NCBI GenBank assembly: GCA_913020045.1
Contig: CAJWBE010000003.1
Location: 1 to 64,000, forward strand
Length of the DNA: 64,000 nt
Direction: 5' to 3'
Source: an uncultured Oleiphilus sp.
GTDB taxonomy: Bacteria > Pseudomonadota > Gammaproteobacteria > Pseudomonadales > Oleiphilaceae
This document shows positions 8,381 through 16,728 of this stretch, piece by piece. Both the position numbers and the translations under genes were made by a program. Numbering within the stretch: the first letter of the stretch is position 1; every line of letters begins with the position of its first letter. The notes under the pieces were generated by a model. That model saw nothing but the letters and a program-made list of their open reading frames with translations. It did not search any database and was not told where the DNA came from.

Positions 8381-9523
8381 ATGGTATGTGTATTTTCTCG
8401 ACGGCTTTTTTTTACTAGGTTATTTCAGGCAATTATTCTTACTAGCGCACTGACTGGGTGTTTTTCCAAAGAGCCAGATCCAGAAGATTATGTCACAACA
8501 TATGAGCATGTAAGGGCGCAACTTAGTACCGGAAGGTCTGCCGCTAGACTGATCTATTGGCTCGACAATCAGCATGTATTGTTAGCTGCCGGCAAAAGAA
8601 TAGCTAGTGGCGGGGCGAAAATGACTTTGTTAAAAGTATCGATAGATGGCACGACGGAGCGATTGGTTGAGCTTGAAAAATATAGTTACTACTATTGTTT
8701 GCTTGGCAAGGACCTGTATGTTCACGGAAAAGATGGTAACTCAACGGTATTATCGTTTAATAGCGGGCTGAACATTCACGTTGGAGAAAGAGCAAAAATA
8801 GACACTCGTATAAAATGGACTGGAATGCGTTGTGATGCAGTGGCATTACCTGATAACAAACTGGCATTTTATAAGATATTAATGTCCGAAGACGGTTTCT
8901 TTGAGCAGAAAATTGATGATCCGGCCGTTTGGGATACTGTCGTTCATGTTAAAGGTGGCGAGATGAGCCGCATTCGAGAGGGAAAAGATAAGTGGACTGA
9001 TGCTTGGGAGCGTGGCGCTCGTCATCGCGCAATATGGGATACTCAAATAGTAAATTATCAAGAAGGTACAAAAGTAAAGATTCAAGGGAAGTTCCCGGTT
9101 TTGCCTTCTTTGAAAGAGTTTCATGCGTATAGCAATGCCTATTTTGGGCATTCTATTGGTAGGGAATGTAGCCGATTATGGTGGCTTTATCGAGATGACT
9201 GGCGTATTGAGAGCAGAAAAGTGTGTCTACCTGAGTGGGGAAGGGGTGGTACCACGCTCTTCACCCCCACAAAAGTAGGCATATTTGTTATGCATATGGC
9301 GACGAGACGCCCAGCTAGTTACCTTATTACCGATACCGAAACAATAGAGTTGAAGCGAGGGGTGTTTAGCGTTGCGTCAACCTCGCCGGACGGCTGTAAA
9401 GTTGCGTACTTAGAAGAGGATAGTGTTGGCGGGCCGCCACTTGAGTTCAAGAAAGTACTAAAAGTTATGGATGTATGTAAATTTATCACGGACAGGGAGA
9501 GTACTTATGCCACAGATTACTAA
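8381..9523 (+). CDS. predicted lipoprotein, unknown function
   Basis: A 380-residue protein with a basic N-terminus, a hydrophobic segment and the lipobox LTGC, hence probably a membrane-anchored lipoprotein facing the periplasm. The mature part contains repeated strand-rich blocks (RLIYWLDNQHVLLAAGKRI; SVASTSPDGCKVAYLEEDS) reminiscent of beta-propeller proteins of the TolB/WD type, but no diagnostic motif. It lies 12 bp after the small membrane protein gene and reads in the same direction as the secretion operon. Its stop overlaps the next start by 17 bp. It may belong to the exporter locus; the function is not known. Confidence 0.75.
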   Translation: MVCVFSRRLFFTRLFQAIILTSALTGCFSKEPDPEDYVTTYEHVRAQLSTGRSAARLIYWLDNQHVLLAAGKRIASGGAKMTLLKVSIDGTTERLVELEKYSYYYCLLGKDLYVHGKDGNSTVLSFNSGLNIHVGERAKIDTRIKWTGMRCDAVALPDNKLAFYKILMSEDGFFEQKIDDPAVWDTVVHVKGGEMSRIREGKDKWTDAWERGARHRAIWDTQIVNYQEGTKVKIQGKFPVLPSLKEFHAYSNAYFGHSIGRECSRLWWLYRDDWRIESRKVCLPEWGRGGTTLFTPTKVGIFVMHMATRRPASYLITDTETIELKRGVFSVASTSPDGCKVAYLEEDSVGGPPLEFKKVLKVMDVCKFITDRESTYATDY

Positions 9524-9680
9524 CGTAGAGTTCAATACACGATTTTATGCTGCTGAAGGTGCCTACAACTTTGAGGAGGGCGGGGGCGAGCTAGACACGT
9601 TTGGGTATACCCGAGTAGAGGCGTTTATAGATCCTGGAACCGGCGCAAAAGCAAAAAATCGGGGACAGACCACGTTTTAA
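9507..9680 (+). pseudogene. truncated gene ending inside a REP-like element
   Basis: ATG 9507 has a good ribosome binding site (GGGAGA) and overlaps the lipoprotein gene, so this looks like the true next gene of the operon. The 57-residue product (start MPQITNVEFNTRFYAAEG) has an acidic, Gly-rich body. It stops with NRGQTTF, which is encoded by the REP-like core at 9657-9680. The native 3' end has therefore been replaced by the RAYT/REP element. As the last gene beside a type I exporter it could be the start of a secreted substrate, but no RTX repeat survives to show that. Confidence 0.5.
9657..9680 (+). repeat. REP-like core upstream of the RAYT gene
   Basis: The same 24-base core as at 91, 2296 and 3461. 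It lies 38 bp before the RAYT start codon and provides the last codons and stop of the truncated frame at 9507. RAYT enzymes typically recognise REPs flanking their own gene, so this is the likely cognate family. Confidence 0.85.
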
Positions 9681-9718
9681 CACGTGAATAATGAACAATT
9701 TCATAGAAGGAGATAACG

Positions 9719-10411
9719 ATGCCAAGGAGGGCAAGAGTTAGTGTTCCAGACGCGGCTCATCATATTATTCAGCGCGGGAATAACCGTTCAGCCTGCTTTT
9801 ATTCGGAACAGGACTACGAATGTTATTTAGAGTGGTTGTTTGAGTATTCTGAGATGTATGGCTGCTATGTGCATGCTTATGTCTTAATGACTAATCATGT
9901 TCACTTACTCATTACGCCCACAGACTCAATTGGCCTAGGAAAGCTGATGAAACGTCTCGGTCAGCGTTATGTGCAGTATATTAACCGAAGTTATCAGAGA
10001 ACTGGAACGCTCTGGGAAGGCCGTTTTCGGTCCTGTGTTACTGATGACGAACGCTATGTATTGGGTTGTTATCGATATATCGAGTTAAACCCAGTAAGAG
10101 CTAATATTGTCGCGCACCCCGCAGAGTATCGCTGGAGCAGTTACAGGCACAATGCACAGGGCTATGAGGATGAGCGTTTGACTGAGCATGAGCTGTATCT
10201 GGCGCTATCGAATGAAACTCTTGGTAGGCGCGCGTTCTATAGAGAACTATTTCGCAACGAGCTTGACCCAGGGCTGGTTGATGAAATTCGCCAGTCAACG
10301 AATGGTAATTACGCGTTGGGTTCAGACAGGTTCAAAGCGGAAATAGAGGACATGCTGGGTCGGCGAGTTAGGCCCGGTAGTGCTGGAAGGCCAAGGTTAG
10401 ATCATTTGTAG
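9719..10411 (+). CDS. REP-associated tyrosine transposase (RAYT, Y1/IS200-like)
   Basis: The 230-residue protein has the Y1 transposase core. The N-terminus PRRARVSVPDAAHHIIQRGN is typical of RAYTs. The metal-binding HUH motif is HVHLLITP (about residues 61-68). The region YRYIELNPVRANIVAHPAEY carries the conserved helix, and Tyr residues in RYVQYINRSYQRTGTLWEGR include the probable nucleophile. A basic tail (GRRVRPGSAGRP) follows. RAYTs cut single-stranded REP DNA and are thought to spread REPs. The start has AAGGAGA upstream. The stop codon abuts the IS481 end at 10412, so downstream REP sequence was probably displaced by that insertion. Confidence 0.92.
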   Translation: MPRRARVSVPDAAHHIIQRGNNRSACFYSEQDYECYLEWLFEYSEMYGCYVHAYVLMTNHVHLLITPTDSIGLGKLMKRLGQRYVQYINRSYQRTGTLWEGRFRSCVTDDERYVLGCYRYIELNPVRANIVAHPAEYRWSSYRHNAQGYEDERLTEHELYLALSNETLGRRAFYRELFRNELDPGLVDEIRQSTNGNYALGSDRFKAEIEDMLGRRVRPGSAGRPRLDHL

Positions 10412-11600
10412 TAGCTCAGACTTGATCTGACAGTTACCCGTTTTTTACCGGTGCCTGTCAGTTTAGATTTGAGCTAAATTCTTTTCAGCCCAGATCGTTT
10501 TCCCATCAAGTAAAGTTTCCTTGGGTGTGCGTCCACAGCACATTTTTCCTTGGTGAGTTCGGTCATTGTTATAATATTCCATCCATTCGTCCAGATCTTT
10601 TTGCAACTCCTCCATATTCGAGTACAGCTTTTTCCTGAAAGTTATCTGGTAAAACTCGTTCAGTATCGTTTTATGAAAGCGTTCGCAGATGCCATTGGTT
10701 TGAGGTGACATCGCTTTTGTTTTCGTATGATCGATATCGTTTATGGCGAGGTAGAGTTGATAGTCGTGGTGATCTACACGACCGCAATACTCCGTTCCTC
10801 TGTCGGTTAAAATACGCAGCATAGGCAAGCCATTTTGCTCAAAGTAAGGTAGCACTTTATCGTTGAGTATATCGGCAGCAGTGATCGGCGTTTTTGTTGT
10901 GTAGAGCTTGCAGAAAGCGACCTTACTATAGGTATCTACAAAGGTTTGCTGGTATATCCGGCCCACACCTTTGAGGTTACCAACGTAGAAGGTGTCTTGA
11001 GAGCCTAAGTAGCCTGGGTGCGCTGTTTCGATCTCTCCGCAGGCTTCATCATCATGTTTCTTCTTCTCAAGGGCTGCGACCTGCGCATCACTCAGAATGA
11101 AACCATCTTGAGCTATTTTCTCCTCTAAGGCTTTGAGACGCTTTTTGAAATTCTCCAAGTTATGGCGAACCCAGATTGAACGAACACCACTACCAGAGAC
11201 GAAGACACCTTGCTTACGTAGTTCGTTGCTTGTTCGGTGTTGTCCATGTGCAGGCTGTTCAACAGCATAAGCAATAACGGCTTGCTCAGTAGCATCATCA
11301 ACACGATTTTTGATATTCGGAGACCTACGTGTCTTGTTAATCAGGTTATCAATTCCACCATCTTCAACAAGCTCTTGATAGCGATAAAATGTATCGCGAG
11401 ATACGCCCATGACTTTACATGCTTTAGATACGTTTCCAAGTTCTTCGGCGAGATTAAGCAGACCTGCTTTGTGTTTTATGATTGGGTTGTTAGTATGAAG
11501 CATTGAGAGTTACCTTTTGTTTTGATTTTAGATTCGCACCTTTATCAAAACGGGTAACTCTCTTCATTTCAAGATGCAGTGTCAGATTAAATCGGGACTA
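10412..11600 (-). mobile_element. IS481-type insertion sequence
   Basis: A complete element of about 1.19 kb with one transposase gene on the minus strand. Imperfect terminal inverted repeats are visible: tagctcagacttgatctgac at 10412 and, read inward from 11600, tagtcccgatttaatctgac. No clear target duplication can be read. The 5' end of a second copy lies at 17891-18034 in the opposite orientation, matching this one almost exactly, which defines the right boundary well. The left boundary is less certain. Confidence 0.8.
10463..11503 (-). CDS. IS481-family transposase
   Basis: This 346-residue protein begins with a helix-turn-helix (SKACKVMGVSRDTFYRYQEL, about 27-46), followed by a second HTH-like segment and an rve/DDE catalytic core. 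The acidic residues are visible in FVDTYSKVAF, LTDRGTEYCG and NGICERFHKTILNEFY. Length and motif spacing fit IS481. It appears intact. It is transcribed toward the RAYT gene, and its promoter end faces the XRE-regulated module. Confidence 0.93.
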   Translation of the reverse strand: MLHTNNPIIKHKAGLLNLAEELGNVSKACKVMGVSRDTFYRYQELVEDGGIDNLINKTRRSPNIKNRVDDATEQAVIAYAVEQPAHGQHRTSNELRKQGVFVSGSGVRSIWVRHNLENFKKRLKALEEKIAQDGFILSDAQVAALEKKKHDDEACGEIETAHPGYLGSQDTFYVGNLKGVGRIYQQTFVDTYSKVAFCKLYTTKTPITAADILNDKVLPYFEQNGLPMLRILTDRGTEYCGRVDHHDYQLYLAINDIDHTKTKAMSPQTNGICERFHKTILNEFYQITFRKKLYSNMEELQKDLDEWMEYYNNDRTHQGKMCCGRTPKETLLDGKTIWAEKNLAQI

Positions 11601-11676
11601 ATACACCTAAAGCTATGAGTAGAACTAGTTCTGCTGCTTCTCAATGGAACAAAGGTATGAAATGAAATCAGTTCTC

Positions 11677-12054
11677 TCAACTTTTTGAATTTAAAGTTTT
11701 GCCAACAATCGCACTCGCAAGTATAACTAAACCTACCACATCTGCCCTGACGATCTGTTGTATGTTGCTATTATAATCTCCCACCACAAGCGCGATTACG
11801 ATAAATCCAAACATACTGAATCCAGCTAGAGTAAGAGTTGCTGTTTGAATAGTCGTAAAGATCAATGAGCACCAGACAGTTGAACCAATCAAACCGAAAA
11901 GAAGGGCTCTATGTTGCATCAAAATCTGCAACTCCGATGATGTGATAGATACTCCGTATGTAGACTCAATTTTTTCCGCAGATAACATGCCTACTACCGG
12001 TAAAAAATTAATTAGTCCTACTAAGAATATGCAAACGTTAGTAAAGATTGTCAT
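11677..12054 (-). CDS. small four-helix membrane protein
   Basis: 125 residues from ATG 12054, preceded by GGGGAG at good spacing; an upstream TTG start is less likely. Four hydrophobic segments are present. The conserved block between helices 1 and 2 (ESTYGVSITSSELQILMQHR, then ALLFG) matches a proteobacterial family of small membrane proteins sometimes labelled as phosphopantetheine adenylyltransferase, although it lacks that enzyme's motifs. It lies 27 bp after the NTF2-like lipoprotein gene, so the two form one unit. The function is unknown. Confidence 0.75.
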   Translation of the reverse strand: MTIFTNVCIFLVGLINFLPVVGMLSAEKIESTYGVSITSSELQILMQHRALLFGLIGSTVWCSLIFTTIQTATLTLAGFSMFGFIVIALVVGDYNSNIQQIVRADVVGLVILASAIVGKTLNSKS

Positions 12055-12081
12055 AGCACTCCCCAATAAAATATCTCCAAC

Positions 12082-12585
12082 TTAGATTTTGGTCTTGTAA
12101 CTTGCACTGTTTTGAAAAACTGATTGAGCATCCAAATAAGTATGTTTTGTCTTAACCAACCCATTTTCAAACAATATTGTATCAATCATCTCGATATTGT
12201 ACGTTTTGCCCGTCGGTGTAAACTCCATGTTGCCGAGAACAAATCGCTCAGTTGGCGTTGCAGAGAGTACGAATCTTATTGTGACGTAGTCACTGCCAAA
12301 AAGAACCTCTTGAACCTCTCCTTTGTAATCAGGAGCGATGGTAAAAACTTTTTCAAATGCGGCTCTGATTTCATCTTTACCTTGAGCAATCGGTTCATCC
12401 AAAAAATGAAGTTGAAAAGAAGACTGGTCCTTGTGTAAATCCAAAATAGCATCCACATTTCCGCTGTTCCACGCCTCGCCATAAGCTTGAGCGCTGCTTC
12501 CAACCGACACTTTGTTTAAAAATTCACATCCACTTAGACTCAAAACAAAAAATAAGACGGTCGATAGTTTAGAAAACAAATTCAT
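12082..12585 (-). CDS. NTF2/SnoaL-like lipoprotein
   Basis: The 167-residue protein has a lipoprotein signal ending LSLSGC and then a cone-shaped NTF2-like domain (about 32-155): SAQAYGEAWNSGNVDAILDL, GKDEIRAAFEKVF and FTPTGKTYNIEMIDTILFEN are the typical helix and strand signatures of SnoaL/DUF4440-type ligand pockets. GGAG precedes ATG 12585. It is the first gene of a two-gene minus-strand unit, and a long palindrome at 12751-12786 of the same class as two other operators nearby lies upstream. It is probably a regulated periplasmic ligand-binding or enzymatic partner. The substrate is unknown. Confidence 0.8.
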   Translation of the reverse strand: MNLFSKLSTVLFFVLSLSGCEFLNKVSVGSSAQAYGEAWNSGNVDAILDLHKDQSSFQLHFLDEPIAQGKDEIRAAFEKVFTIAPDYKGEVQEVLFGSDYVTIRFVLSATPTERFVLGNMEFTPTGKTYNIEMIDTILFENGLVKTKHTYLDAQSVFQNSASYKTKI

Positions 12586-12750
12586 GATGTAACTCCAATA
12601 AAAACAACATGACCCGAACTAATATAGAAAACAGAGCGTTCGAATCAGGTCGGGCAAAATCGCCAATAAAGAATGATATGAAGAACTCGTAGATCCACAA
12701 AAAACTCAATTTGTAAAGGCTACGCTTCTCATCTAATCAAACCATTGTGA

Positions 12751-12786
12751 CCAAGATCAATTACTTGAATAGGTAATTGATCTTGG
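12751..12786. promoter_or_regulatory. 36-bp palindromic operator upstream of the NTF2-like gene
   Basis: Perfect 14-base arms (ccaagatcaattac and its complement, ending at 12786) flank eight central bases. The centre (attacttgaataggtaat, 12760-12777) matches the sites at 13741-13758 and 16261-16278. It lies about 165 bp upstream of the gene starting at 12585. Likely bound by the regulator encoded at 12900-13709. Confidence 0.6.
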
Positions 12787-12899
12787 TCTGAAATTGGTAT
12801 CAATAACTATTGGAAGGTTACTAGCATAGAGTTATGTGTGATGTGAATTTGACCTCCCTTGAAAACCAATGCAGTAAAAAATCATTTAGTTCATAGCTT

Positions 12900-13709
12900 T
12901 TAACTAAAGAAGTTCTTTGTTGCTTCATTTGCCGGAAAATAGCTTTCAATCAGTAGCTCATCAGCCAGTACACTTTGCGGAGCATTGAATTTAGTTGCAG
13001 TTGTCACAAAACTTAACTCAAGTTCTCCTTTGGTAATTTCTAATGAGAAGGCAGGGCTAGCTTTTTCACTGAAATTTGGACTTTCCCATTTCGAGGGCAT
13101 CGCTTCAAATGCTAAGACTCTTTCCAACAAACTATTAAGTTGATTATTGTCTTTGGTCATTAGAATCTCTCGTTGTAATCTTTGAATCATCTTAGCTGCA
13201 ACATTTTCCCAATTTCGAACAAATGGTTTCATCAGTTTTGGATTCAGCAGCAAGTCATAGAGATTTAAAGACTTTTCGTGGCCTGACTCGTAAGATGGTA
13301 TGAACAGGCTGAGAATCTTTCTTACTCCTTGATTAACTAGAATAAATTCATAATTTCTATCCATAATCGTCATTGGAAAAGGATCATGATTTTGGAGCAT
13401 AGATTTAATAGCGTCGCCCACGACGCCATTCAAGAGCTCTTCTGTGGAGGGTGAGTGATAGTAAGTTTCGAAACCTGCGGCTTCTAACATCTCATTTTGA
13501 TCTCTGAGAGGTATGGATAGTGTTTGCGATAAACGGATGACCATTGATTGACTTGGTGTTGCTTTCCCAGTTTCTAGAAATGAAATGTGTCTGGTAGAGA
13601 CCTCTGCTTCCACAGCTAGTTCGAGTTGACTGAACCGCCTCATGGTTCGCCAATATTTTAGCAGTGCGGGAAACATTGAGTTTTGTGCATTGTCTACTGC
13701 TGCCGTCAC
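12900..13709 (-). CDS. XRE-type regulator with MmyB-like ligand-binding domain
   Basis: The start is taken as GTG 13709, which has AGGAG seven bases upstream; it gives 269 residues and no ATG has such a site. The N-terminal HTH (about residues 20-75) reads RRFSQLELAVEAEVSTRHIS followed by FLETGKATPSQSMVIRLSQ. The rest resembles the PAS-like MmyB/MltR ligand domain (DPFPMTIMDRNYEFILVNQG; LNLYDLLLNPKLMKPFVRNW). It is divergent from the hydrolase gene, and a palindrome at 13741-13758 sits in the gap. Two further copies of that palindrome precede other units of the module, so this is probably its local ligand-responsive regulator. Confidence 0.85.
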   Translation of the reverse strand: MTAAVDNAQNSMFPALLKYWRTMRRFSQLELAVEAEVSTRHISFLETGKATPSQSMVIRLSQTLSIPLRDQNEMLEAAGFETYYHSPSTEELLNGVVGDAIKSMLQNHDPFPMTIMDRNYEFILVNQGVRKILSLFIPSYESGHEKSLNLYDLLLNPKLMKPFVRNWENVAAKMIQRLQREILMTKDNNQLNSLLERVLAFEAMPSKWESPNFSEKASPAFSLEITKGELELSFVTTATKFNAPQSVLADELLIESYFPANEATKNFFS

Positions 13710-13740
13710 GAGTTGACTCCTGAAATATAAAAGATGTTGT

Positions 13741-13758
13741 ATTACCTGCTCAGGTAAT
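13741..13758. promoter_or_regulatory. operator attacctg-N2-caggtaat
   Basis: A perfect 8-base dyad in the gap between the XRE/MmyB regulator (start 13709) and the hydrolase gene (start 13819). It shares its half-sites with 12760-12777 and 16261-16278. Its position suggests both autoregulation and control of the divergent operon. Confidence 0.7.
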
Positions 13759-13818
13759 TGAAAAATATCTGACGACAAATAACATGCCAGATACAACTTT
13801 TTGCTATCGAGAGTATCA

Positions 13819-14778
13819 ATGTTAACCGAAACAAAAATCGAGAAACTAGATTTTTCGAAACCAAAGAACTTGGTGAGCTTGAACAATATTAAATTTGCAC
13901 ACTGGGCTGTGGGTGAAGGACCAAACCTTATATTTATTCACGGATGGCCTCTTCATTCAGCGACCTTTCGCAACATTATTCCACTATTGAGTAAACATTT
14001 TACTTGTCATCTTTTTGATTACCCTGGCGCAGGCTTATCTGAAGCACCAGAAGGTTATCCGTATGGGATAGAAAATATAGCTGACGACTTCATAGAACTC
14101 TTCGAATATATGGGCATCGATAAATATGGTCTGATTGCTCATGACAGTGGGGGCGCAATTGCTAGAATTATTGCCGCAAAGGATCGAAAAAAGGTTTTTG
14201 GAATGGTGTTGGGTAATACGGAAACACCTGCAGAATTTTCATTGCTTTTTGGAGCTCTCGTTATACTTGGTCGTTTTCGAGTGGGGCAGTATATCATCGA
14301 TGCAGCATACAGATATCCGTTGCTGCGGAATTCAATTATTGGATTGAAAGGCTGTTTTTCTGACTTGAATAAGACCCAAGGGGATTTCGAGAAGTTCTTT
14401 ATCAAAAACTGGAACGAGAATAGAGATGTAAGAACTAAACACTATGATTACGTAAGAGGCATTTCGTTTGCATCTTTGAGAGCCGTCGGTAGTTTTCACT
14501 CATCCATAACAGCTCCAACAATGTTGTTGTGGGGTGACGAAGATCCGTACTTTAAAGTCGAAGATGCGAAAAAAATGCTCAATGAATTTGCCGGGGAGAA
14601 GGAATTTCGAACTCTCGAGGGAGGTAAACTATATGCACACGAGGAGTATCCTGAGAGATTCGCGATGGAGGTGTCTAGATTTTTCTTTTCGGTTTGCAAA
14701 AAATCTAAACAAAAATCCGTTTGCTTACATAGTTCGATAATGCCGTATTGGTCGGATAACGCGCAAGAGATTCTATGA
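13819..14778 (+). CDS. alpha/beta hydrolase with Asp-type nucleophile elbow
   Basis: 319 residues from ATG 13819 (GAGAG upstream). The oxyanion loop FIHGWPLHSATF and the elbow AHDSGG, where the Asp stands at the nucleophile place as in epoxide hydrolases and dehalogenases, are clear. DEDPYF probably holds the acid and YAHEEYPERF the catalytic His. A cap domain lies between (about 150-225). The C-terminal 25 residues are basic and unlike the family. The gene precedes a flavin oxidase by 10 bp. Substrate class (epoxide, haloacid or ester) cannot be decided from sequence. Confidence 0.85.
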   Translation: MLTETKIEKLDFSKPKNLVSLNNIKFAHWAVGEGPNLIFIHGWPLHSATFRNIIPLLSKHFTCHLFDYPGAGLSEAPEGYPYGIENIADDFIELFEYMGIDKYGLIAHDSGGAIARIIAAKDRKKVFGMVLGNTETPAEFSLLFGALVILGRFRVGQYIIDAAYRYPLLRNSIIGLKGCFSDLNKTQGDFEKFFIKNWNENRDVRTKHYDYVRGISFASLRAVGSFHSSITAPTMLLWGDEDPYFKVEDAKKMLNEFAGEKEFRTLEGGKLYAHEEYPERFAMEVSRFFFSVCKKSKQKSVCLHSSIMPYWSDNAQEIL

Positions 14779-14788
14779 GGCTAAAGAT

Positions 14789-16135
14789 ATGTTGAGTCAT
14801 CTACCCTTAAAAAAATTCTGTGAAGTTAGTTTTTGGGATGAGGCAATCTCAAGATCACGAGTATCAAGGACTTTATTGGGTGGCGAGTCCTTTGAGGTAG
14901 TGGTTGTTGGAGGCGGTATCACGGGCCTTTCGGCGGCAAGAGAGTTAAGTTTAGAAGGGCACAAAGTCGCAGTATTGGAAGCAGGCTATGTTGGAAATGG
15001 CGCTAGTGGAAGGGCGTGTGGTCAGATTGCTATTGATTTGGGAACAAATCCTGAGTGGACATTAGGGATGTTTGGTCGAGAAAAAACAGGTGCCTACGCA
15101 GAGATACTCAAAAGTGCAATTGCGGATGTAGAAAAAAATATCCAACAATCAGGATATGATTGTGATTTCACTAATATCCCTAACGTGATGGGAGCTGTGC
15201 ACAGTTCCCATGCAAAAAAACTGGAAAAATTTTGTACCATCTACAACGAATTCGGTTTTGATTGCCAAATGTTGGGCCAATCAGATTTATCTGGAGGGAA
15301 TCTTCCAAATTCAATAAAATGTGGTTACAAAGAACCAATAGGAGGCTCTTTAGATCCAGCCAAGTACTGTTACGCAATGTCAATTTTGGCAGAAGAGTCT
15401 GGCGTCACTATATTCGAGAATTCCAGAGTAGAAAAAGTAATAGAAGGCAAGACAATCCTGATCAAAACAAAAAACGGCGTTGTTTCGGCTGACAAGCTTG
15501 TATTGGCTTGCAACGCTTTTGCTGACCCAATGGGCGTTTCTAGATCAAAAATAGTGCCTCTATCCGTTTCATCTCTCGTTTCAGAGCCTTTAACCAAGAA
15601 ACAGTTGGATGCTGTTGGCTGGTCAAGCCGGCACCCGATACATACATCTCATAGGGTCATAGAGAATCTCCGTTTAACACCCAGAAATCGTATATTAGTT
15701 GGGACGAAGAAAGCTAGAGTCGGATTTGGGTCAAGAGCCCCCTCAGATTTTGATCGACAGTGTTTTCGCTTGTTAGAAAATACTTTTCGCGAACGATTTC
15801 CCCAAATACCGGAAGTCAAAATTGATAAGGGTTGGACCGGGCGAGTGGCGATGTCTACCGACTTTCTTCCGGTAGTAGGGAATGTATCTCGTCAAGGCAA
15901 TGTTTATTATGGAGCTGCATATTGCGGACATGGTTTATCTATGTCTGGATATGTCGGTAAAATCATAAAGAAAGTAGTCTGCAATCAAAATCTAGGACAC
16001 GCTGATTTCTTAGTGAATAGAAAAATGCTACCCGTGCCTCCCGAACCATTCAGGTGGCTAGCTGTAACGGGATTGCTTAGAGGTATGTCCTTTCTTGATC
16101 ACGGAATAGACAGAAAAGCGAGAAAGTATTTTTAG
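14789..16135 (+). CDS. FAD-dependent oxidoreductase, DAO family
   Basis: 448 residues. The Rossmann dinucleotide motif is VVVVGGGITGLSAARELSLE followed by an acidic strand end (VAVLEAG), and the flavin-contact segment is GNGASGRACGQI. The C-terminal GYVGKII region and GRVAMSTDFLPVVGNV fit the D-amino-acid oxidase/OrdL/PuuB-like branch, whose members oxidise secondary or primary amines. It is cotranscribed with the hydrolase 10 bp upstream. The combination suggests oxidation of an amine or amino compound followed by hydrolysis, but the substrate is not evident. Confidence 0.88.
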   Translation: MLSHLPLKKFCEVSFWDEAISRSRVSRTLLGGESFEVVVVGGGITGLSAARELSLEGHKVAVLEAGYVGNGASGRACGQIAIDLGTNPEWTLGMFGREKTGAYAEILKSAIADVEKNIQQSGYDCDFTNIPNVMGAVHSSHAKKLEKFCTIYNEFGFDCQMLGQSDLSGGNLPNSIKCGYKEPIGGSLDPAKYCYAMSILAEESGVTIFENSRVEKVIEGKTILIKTKNGVVSADKLVLACNAFADPMGVSRSKIVPLSVSSLVSEPLTKKQLDAVGWSSRHPIHTSHRVIENLRLTPRNRILVGTKKARVGFGSRAPSDFDRQCFRLLENTFRERFPQIPEVKIDKGWTGRVAMSTDFLPVVGNVSRQGNVYYGAAYCGHGLSMSGYVGKIIKKVVCNQNLGHADFLVNRKMLPVPPEPFRWLAVTGLLRGMSFLDHGIDRKARKYF

Positions 16136-16260
16136 TGCCTGTTTTCTTCAGAAAACACGTTTCAAATGGGGCCTATCTCTGATCTAAATCGATCAACCTT
16201 TTGTAATCTCGAGGTTTGTTGAGATTTTGTAATTCGTTTTTTGTTGATTTTTTGAACTTG

Positions 16261-16278
16261 ATTACCTGATTAGGTAAT
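16261..16278. promoter_or_regulatory. operator attacct-N4-aggtaat
   Basis: The third member of the palindrome family, 68 bp before the start at 16347. It overlaps TTGAAC/TTGATT promoter-like sequence. It suggests that the three-gene unit 16347-17768 belongs to the XRE/MmyB regulon. Confidence 0.65.
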
Positions 16279-16346
16279 TGAGAATGGCCTGAATGAACTG
16301 ATATGTTTCAACATAATCATTGATTCAATTTAAGTGAGTGTATCGA

Positions 16347-16703
16347 ATGCAAATTTCAATATTTTTGGTAGGCCTCGCGTTTCTAGGTATGGGCATGGCT
16401 GCGTTTTGGAAGCCGTCATTTATCTTAGGGATTTTTGGTGGGGACGCCAATACTCCGTGTATGAGAAATGAAGTCAGAGGCGTATATGGAGGCTTTGGCG
16501 TGACCATGGCTTTCTGCTTGATCTTTATAAATTTCTTCCCTTTGGATGTGCGACAGGGTTTGATTTTAGGAATAGCGTTAGCTCTTTTTGGTATGGCTGC
16601 AGGGCGGTTAATTGGATTTATTCTTGAGCGCACAAAAAAGTGGCCGGTGGTTTTTTTGTTAGCTGAGTTAGTTGGTGCTGTCGCATTGATGGGTGCTTTG
16701 TAA
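16347..16703 (+). CDS. DUF4345-like small membrane protein
   Basis: 118 residues from ATG 16347 (AAGTGAG upstream). Four membrane helices are visible; between helices 1 and 2 the segment MRNEVRGVYGGFGVTMAFCL matches the conserved NExRGxYGG signature of DUF4345-type proteins. The function is unknown. It is the first gene of a unit with 25- and 14-bp spacings to the next two genes and has the palindromic operator upstream. Confidence 0.75.
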   Translation: MQISIFLVGLAFLGMGMAAFWKPSFILGIFGGDANTPCMRNEVRGVYGGFGVTMAFCLIFINFFPLDVRQGLILGIALALFGMAAGRLIGFILERTKKWPVVFLLAELVGAVALMGAL

Positions 16704-16728
16704 ATCCGATCTACCGGGGACAATTAAA

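Noticed and set aside
16325..16723. Antisense 132-residue frame over the DUF4345-like gene
   Set aside because: Low-complexity Pro/Lys-rich shadow of a membrane protein gene read on the opposite strand.
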